Shown: one piece after another, positions 54,377 to 54,430 of the stretch | Position numbering within the stretch: the stretch's first letter is position 1 | Layout: each line of letters starts with the position of its first letter | Origin: an uncultured Clostridium sp. | Lineage (GTDB): Bacteria > Bacillota > Clostridia > Lachnospirales > Lachnospiraceae | Length of the DNA stretch: 54,430 nucleotides | Assembly (NCBI GenBank): GCA_945915475.1 | Contig: CAMEFI010000021.1 | Location: 1 to 54,430, forward strand | Direction: 5' to 3' | Made by a program: the position numbers and the translations under genes | The notes under the pieces: generated by a model | What the model was told of the DNA's origin: nothing | What the model saw: only the letters and a program-made list of their open reading frames with translations | The model's database searches: none

Positions 54377-54430
54377 TAGGCGTTTGCGAAACGCCTGTTT
54401 CTTCTATAAACGTTGTGCAATTTGACAATA
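54377..54430 (-). mobile_element. Palindromic MITE-like element, copy 4 (partial, cut by window end)
   Basis: The 54 bases from TAGGCGTTTGCG onward match the reverse complement of the right end of copy 2 with one difference, so the element is inserted in the opposite head orientation. The missing part and second target duplication lie outside the window. It starts 29 bp upstream of the uraA start codon. Confidence 0.85.

Overview
The window looks like a chromosomal segment of a low-to-moderate-GC, Gram-positive anaerobe of the Lachnospiraceae (Roseburia/Coprococcus/Agathobacter-like). The basis is gene content and order: guaA, a ctpA-type protease, a PcsB/EnvC-like M23 protein and ftsEX in a row; paired DUF815/DUF4317 proteins; ferredoxin-dependent indolepyruvate oxidoreductase (iorAB); murT-gatD; a LoaP-type antiterminator in an exopolysaccharide operon; and strong AGGAGG ribosome binding sites with frequent GTG starts. 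The genus is inference.

Layout. 1-7.2 kb: guaA, the protease, M23 hydrolase, ftsX, ftsE and a CdaR/PucR regulator, all on the minus strand. 7.3-14.1 kb: a B12-binding radical SAM enzyme, a DUF815 ATPase with a DUF4317 protein, mntP behind a manganese (yybP-ykoY) riboswitch, and a DRE-TIM aldolase. 14.3-19.5 kb: tRNA-Pro, a membrane HD-GYP/receiver protein, class II fructose-bisphosphate aldolase, and a plus-strand fusion of an XRE helix-turn-helix with UDP-glucose-type dehydrogenase. 19.6-26.2 kb: an exopolysaccharide regulatory/initiation operon (cpsB phosphatase, LCP protein, Wzz, BY-kinase, a small BspA-like secreted protein, initiating sugar transferase, LoaP, VanZ-like). 26.6-32.1 kb: phosphopantetheinyl transferase, a tentative BtrH-like protein, an acyl carrier protein, two complex-I/Mrp antiporter-like membrane proteins, and CorA. 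32.3-38.5 kb: DUF1002, a membrane zinc peptidase, a WYL regulator, gatD-murT and an aldose epimerase. 38.6-45.4 kb: jetA-jetB-jetC, a Wadjet/MksBEF-like SMC complex with no jetD in view, next to tRNA-Lys. 46.5-54.4 kb: GH25 lysozyme, DUF975, iorAB, a one-domain Ig-like protein, upp and uraA.

The most unusual structure is not a protein system. Four copies (one cut by the window end) of a palindromic, MITE-like element lie at 12651-12860, 35247-35455, 45858-46433 and 54377-54430. The complete copies have inverted ends of the type TAGGCAATTGCGAAACTC, 11-12 bp target duplications, and an imperfect long stem capped by a head with two hairpins. The hairpin sequences differ between copies but stay paired. 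All four copies sit 26-52 bp upstream of a start codon, between the ribosome binding site and any upstream promoter. One is inside the mntP leader, downstream of the riboswitch terminator. I know of no named element with this structure; that is a statement about my recall, not a database result.

Starts below were moved inward where a clear Shine-Dalgarno sequence supports an internal ATG or GTG. No searches or folding programs were run; family names rest on motif recognition by eye.
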